From assembly GCA_047974375.1 (NCBI GenBank), contig JBKECF010000029.1, forward strand, positions 16,235 to 80,234: DNA of 64,000 nucleotides. Direction: 5' to 3'. Position 1 is the first letter of the stretch; each line of letters starts with the position of its first letter. This document shows, in pieces, positions 62,892 through 64,000 of the stretch. The position numbers and the translations under genes were made by a program. The notes under the pieces are model-generated. The model did no database searches, was not told the DNA's origin, and worked only from the letters and a program-made list of their open reading frames with translations. Origin of the DNA: JBKECF01 sp047974375 (GTDB taxonomy: Bacteria > Bacillota > Clostridia > Lachnospirales > CAMZNU01).

Positions 62892-63797
62892 ATGCCTATT
62901 ATAGTTAGAAAAGACCATCCGGCAAATAGCGTTTTGCAAAAAGAAAATATTTTTGTAATAGATAATGTTCGAGCAGAAACTCAAGATATACGACCCCTTA
63001 AGGTGTTGTTATTAAATTTAATGCCAAATAAATTGGAAACAGAGATTCAATTTTTTAAGTTATTGGCAAACTCACCTTTGCAAATAGATATGGACTTATT
63101 ATTTCCGGTGACCCATGATGTTAAAAATACATCGAAAAGTTATTTAGATAAGTTTTATCATACCTTCGACCAAGTTAAAAATAATAAATACGATGCCATG
63201 ATTGTAACAGGCGCGCCTGTGGAAAAAATGGATTTTGAAGATGTAAATTATTGGAAGGAAATTCAAGAAATTTTTGATTATTCAAAGAAAAATGTAACGT
63301 CAACTTTATTTATATGCTGGGCATCTCAGGCGGCACTGTACCATTTTTATGGTATTGAAAAATGCTTTTTGGAAGAAAAATTAAGCGGAGTATATACTCA
63401 CGAAAATTTATGCCCAATCGACCCATTGTTAAGAGGGTTTGATGATGAATTTTTTGTTCCTCAGTCGAGATATACGGGAGTAAAACGTGAAGATGTTGAC
63501 ACTTGTAAAGAGTTAGAAGTTTTAGCTTACTCAGAGTTAGCTGGCGTGAATTTAGTTGCTACAAAAGATAAAAGTCAAATTTTTGTATCTGGCCATTGTG
63601 AATATGACACTTATTCATTAGATGCAGAATACCAAAGGGATGTAGCTGCAGGCATCAACCCAAAGCTTCCTATTAACTATTATAAGAATAATGATCCGAA
63701 GGAAAAGCCTCTAAATAGATGGCAAAGCCATGGTAATTTATTATTTAGTAATTGGCTTAACTATTATGTGTATCAAATAACACCATTTAAGATTTAG
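62892..63797 (+). CDS. metA: Homoserine O-acetyltransferase (MetA family, Glu111 type)
   Basis: 301 residues. Catalytic Cys142 (ICWASQAALYHFYG), His235 and Glu237 (GHCEYD). Position 111 is Glu (TGAPVEKM), whereas succinyl-specific MetA has Gly there; Glu111 is known to select acetyl-CoA. It therefore makes O-acetylhomoserine, the MetY substrate, despite the common 'succinyltransferase' label. GAGGAC precedes ATG. Repeat copies lie on both sides. Confidence 0.93.
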   Translation: MPIIVRKDHPANSVLQKENIFVIDNVRAETQDIRPLKVLLLNLMPNKLETEIQFFKLLANSPLQIDMDLLFPVTHDVKNTSKSYLDKFYHTFDQVKNNKYDAMIVTGAPVEKMDFEDVNYWKEIQEIFDYSKKNVTSTLFICWASQAALYHFYGIEKCFLEEKLSGVYTHENLCPIDPLLRGFDDEFFVPQSRYTGVKREDVDTCKELEVLAYSELAGVNLVATKDKSQIFVSGHCEYDTYSLDAEYQRDVAAGINPKLPINYYKNNDPKEKPLNRWQSHGNLLFSNWLNYYVYQITPFKI

Positions 63798-63824
63798 CTG
63801 CTACACTTATTCATAATGTAAGTA

Positions 63825-63876
63825 GTAAAAGGACCTATCCATTAGTGGGGACGAGGGCAATGAAGGTATTTGATGT
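63825..63876. repeat. Structured repeat, copy C, after metA
   Basis: GGACCTATCCATTAGTGGGG, then CAATGAAGGTATTTGAT, aligns with the start of copy A (GACCTTTCCGTTAGTGGGG ... CTGAACGGTGAATTTGAT). Whether the full element continues past the right edge is unknown. Confidence 0.5.
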
Positions 63877-64000
63877 TGTAATAACAAATAAAGATATTGA
63901 TAAACTATTGTTTTATACGAGTTTAATCATATTTTCTACAATAATAAGTGCTGTATGTGAAATTGTGTATCAGAAAATTGTTAGCACTTTAAGTAGAAAA
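63860..64000 (+). CDS. Possible partial membrane protein at the right edge
   Basis: Open from ATG 63860 to the window end (47 codons): a polar start (MKVFDVVITNKDID) and a hydrophobic helix (LLFYTSLIIFSTIISAV). The ATG lies within repeat copy C and GAGGG is only 2 nt before it, so either the repeat supplies the start or the true start is elsewhere. No family recognised. Confidence 0.3.
   Translation, partial: MKVFDVVITNKDIDKLLFYTSLIIFSTIISAVCEIVYQKIVSTLSRK

Overview
The window reads as chromosome from a low-GC Clostridia-type Firmicute (class level is as far as I would go). The evidence is strong A+T bias, AGGAGG ribosome sites, TTGACA/TATAAT promoters, TTG and ATT starts, a T-box leader, the infC-rpmI-rplT order, split glycine dehydrogenase subunits (gcvPA/gcvPB) and a binding-protein TRAP plus ABC transporter repertoire. 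There is no rRNA, tRNA, CRISPR array or intact insertion sequence.

Layout. 0-7.9 kb: 5' part of hemA, an MFS permease divergent from a GH38 alpha-mannosidase, a secreted copper-amine-oxidase-like/DUF3298 protein, a PlsC acyltransferase and an ATP-grasp enzyme. 8-12.8 kb: complete branched-chain amino acid ABC importer (livJHMGF), converging on the translation operon infC-rpmI-rplT, where infC starts with ATT behind an attenuator leader. 14.5-21.5 kb: sialic acid locus (LacI-type regulator, NanA lyase, SiaPQM TRAP transporter, fused NanE-NanK enzyme, YhcH). 21.5-25 kb: pnuC with a ~150-nt leader, an Rpn-type nuclease with a 12-bp repeat tract, comM/yifB. 25.2-40.2 kb: glycan locus with GH5, an unassigned 896-aa GH-like protein, a Gfo/Idh oxidoreductase, GH29, GH42, an enolase-superfamily dehydratase and an SDR, facing a convergent second TRAP operon. 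40.6-42 kb: gene remnants. 42-48.5 kb: NUDIX hydrolase and the glycine cleavage operon gcvT-H-PA-PB-lpd. 49.3-52.6 kb: sugar-type ABC importer without its ATPase. 52.8-57 kb: a deaminase, two tandem NCS1 nucleobase permeases (the first broken by a TAG) and an HTH-plus-binding-protein regulator. 57-58.3 kb: a structured repeat and a secreted amidase-type gene split by a -1 frameshift. 58.4-63.8 kb: T-box-controlled metNIQ, metY, metA.

How it fits together. The lifestyle suggested is a gut or mucosal heterotroph that feeds on host glycans. Mannosidase, fucosidase, beta-galactosidase and the GH5 enzyme all lack visible signal peptides, so imported oligosaccharides would be trimmed in the cytosol. 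Sialic acid is imported by TRAP and converted to GlcNAc-6-P. The dehydratase/SDR/TRAP set suggests non-phosphorylative use of a sugar acid. Methionine supply is by uptake (MetNIQ) or by acetyl-homoserine sulfhydrylation (MetA with Glu111, then MetY).

The least explained items are the frameshifted amidase gene with a canonical A AAA AAG slip site, the G-rich structured repeat family (three copies), the 896-aa GH-like protein, the unassigned pnuC leader, and the HTH/binding-protein regulator beside the nucleobase permeases.
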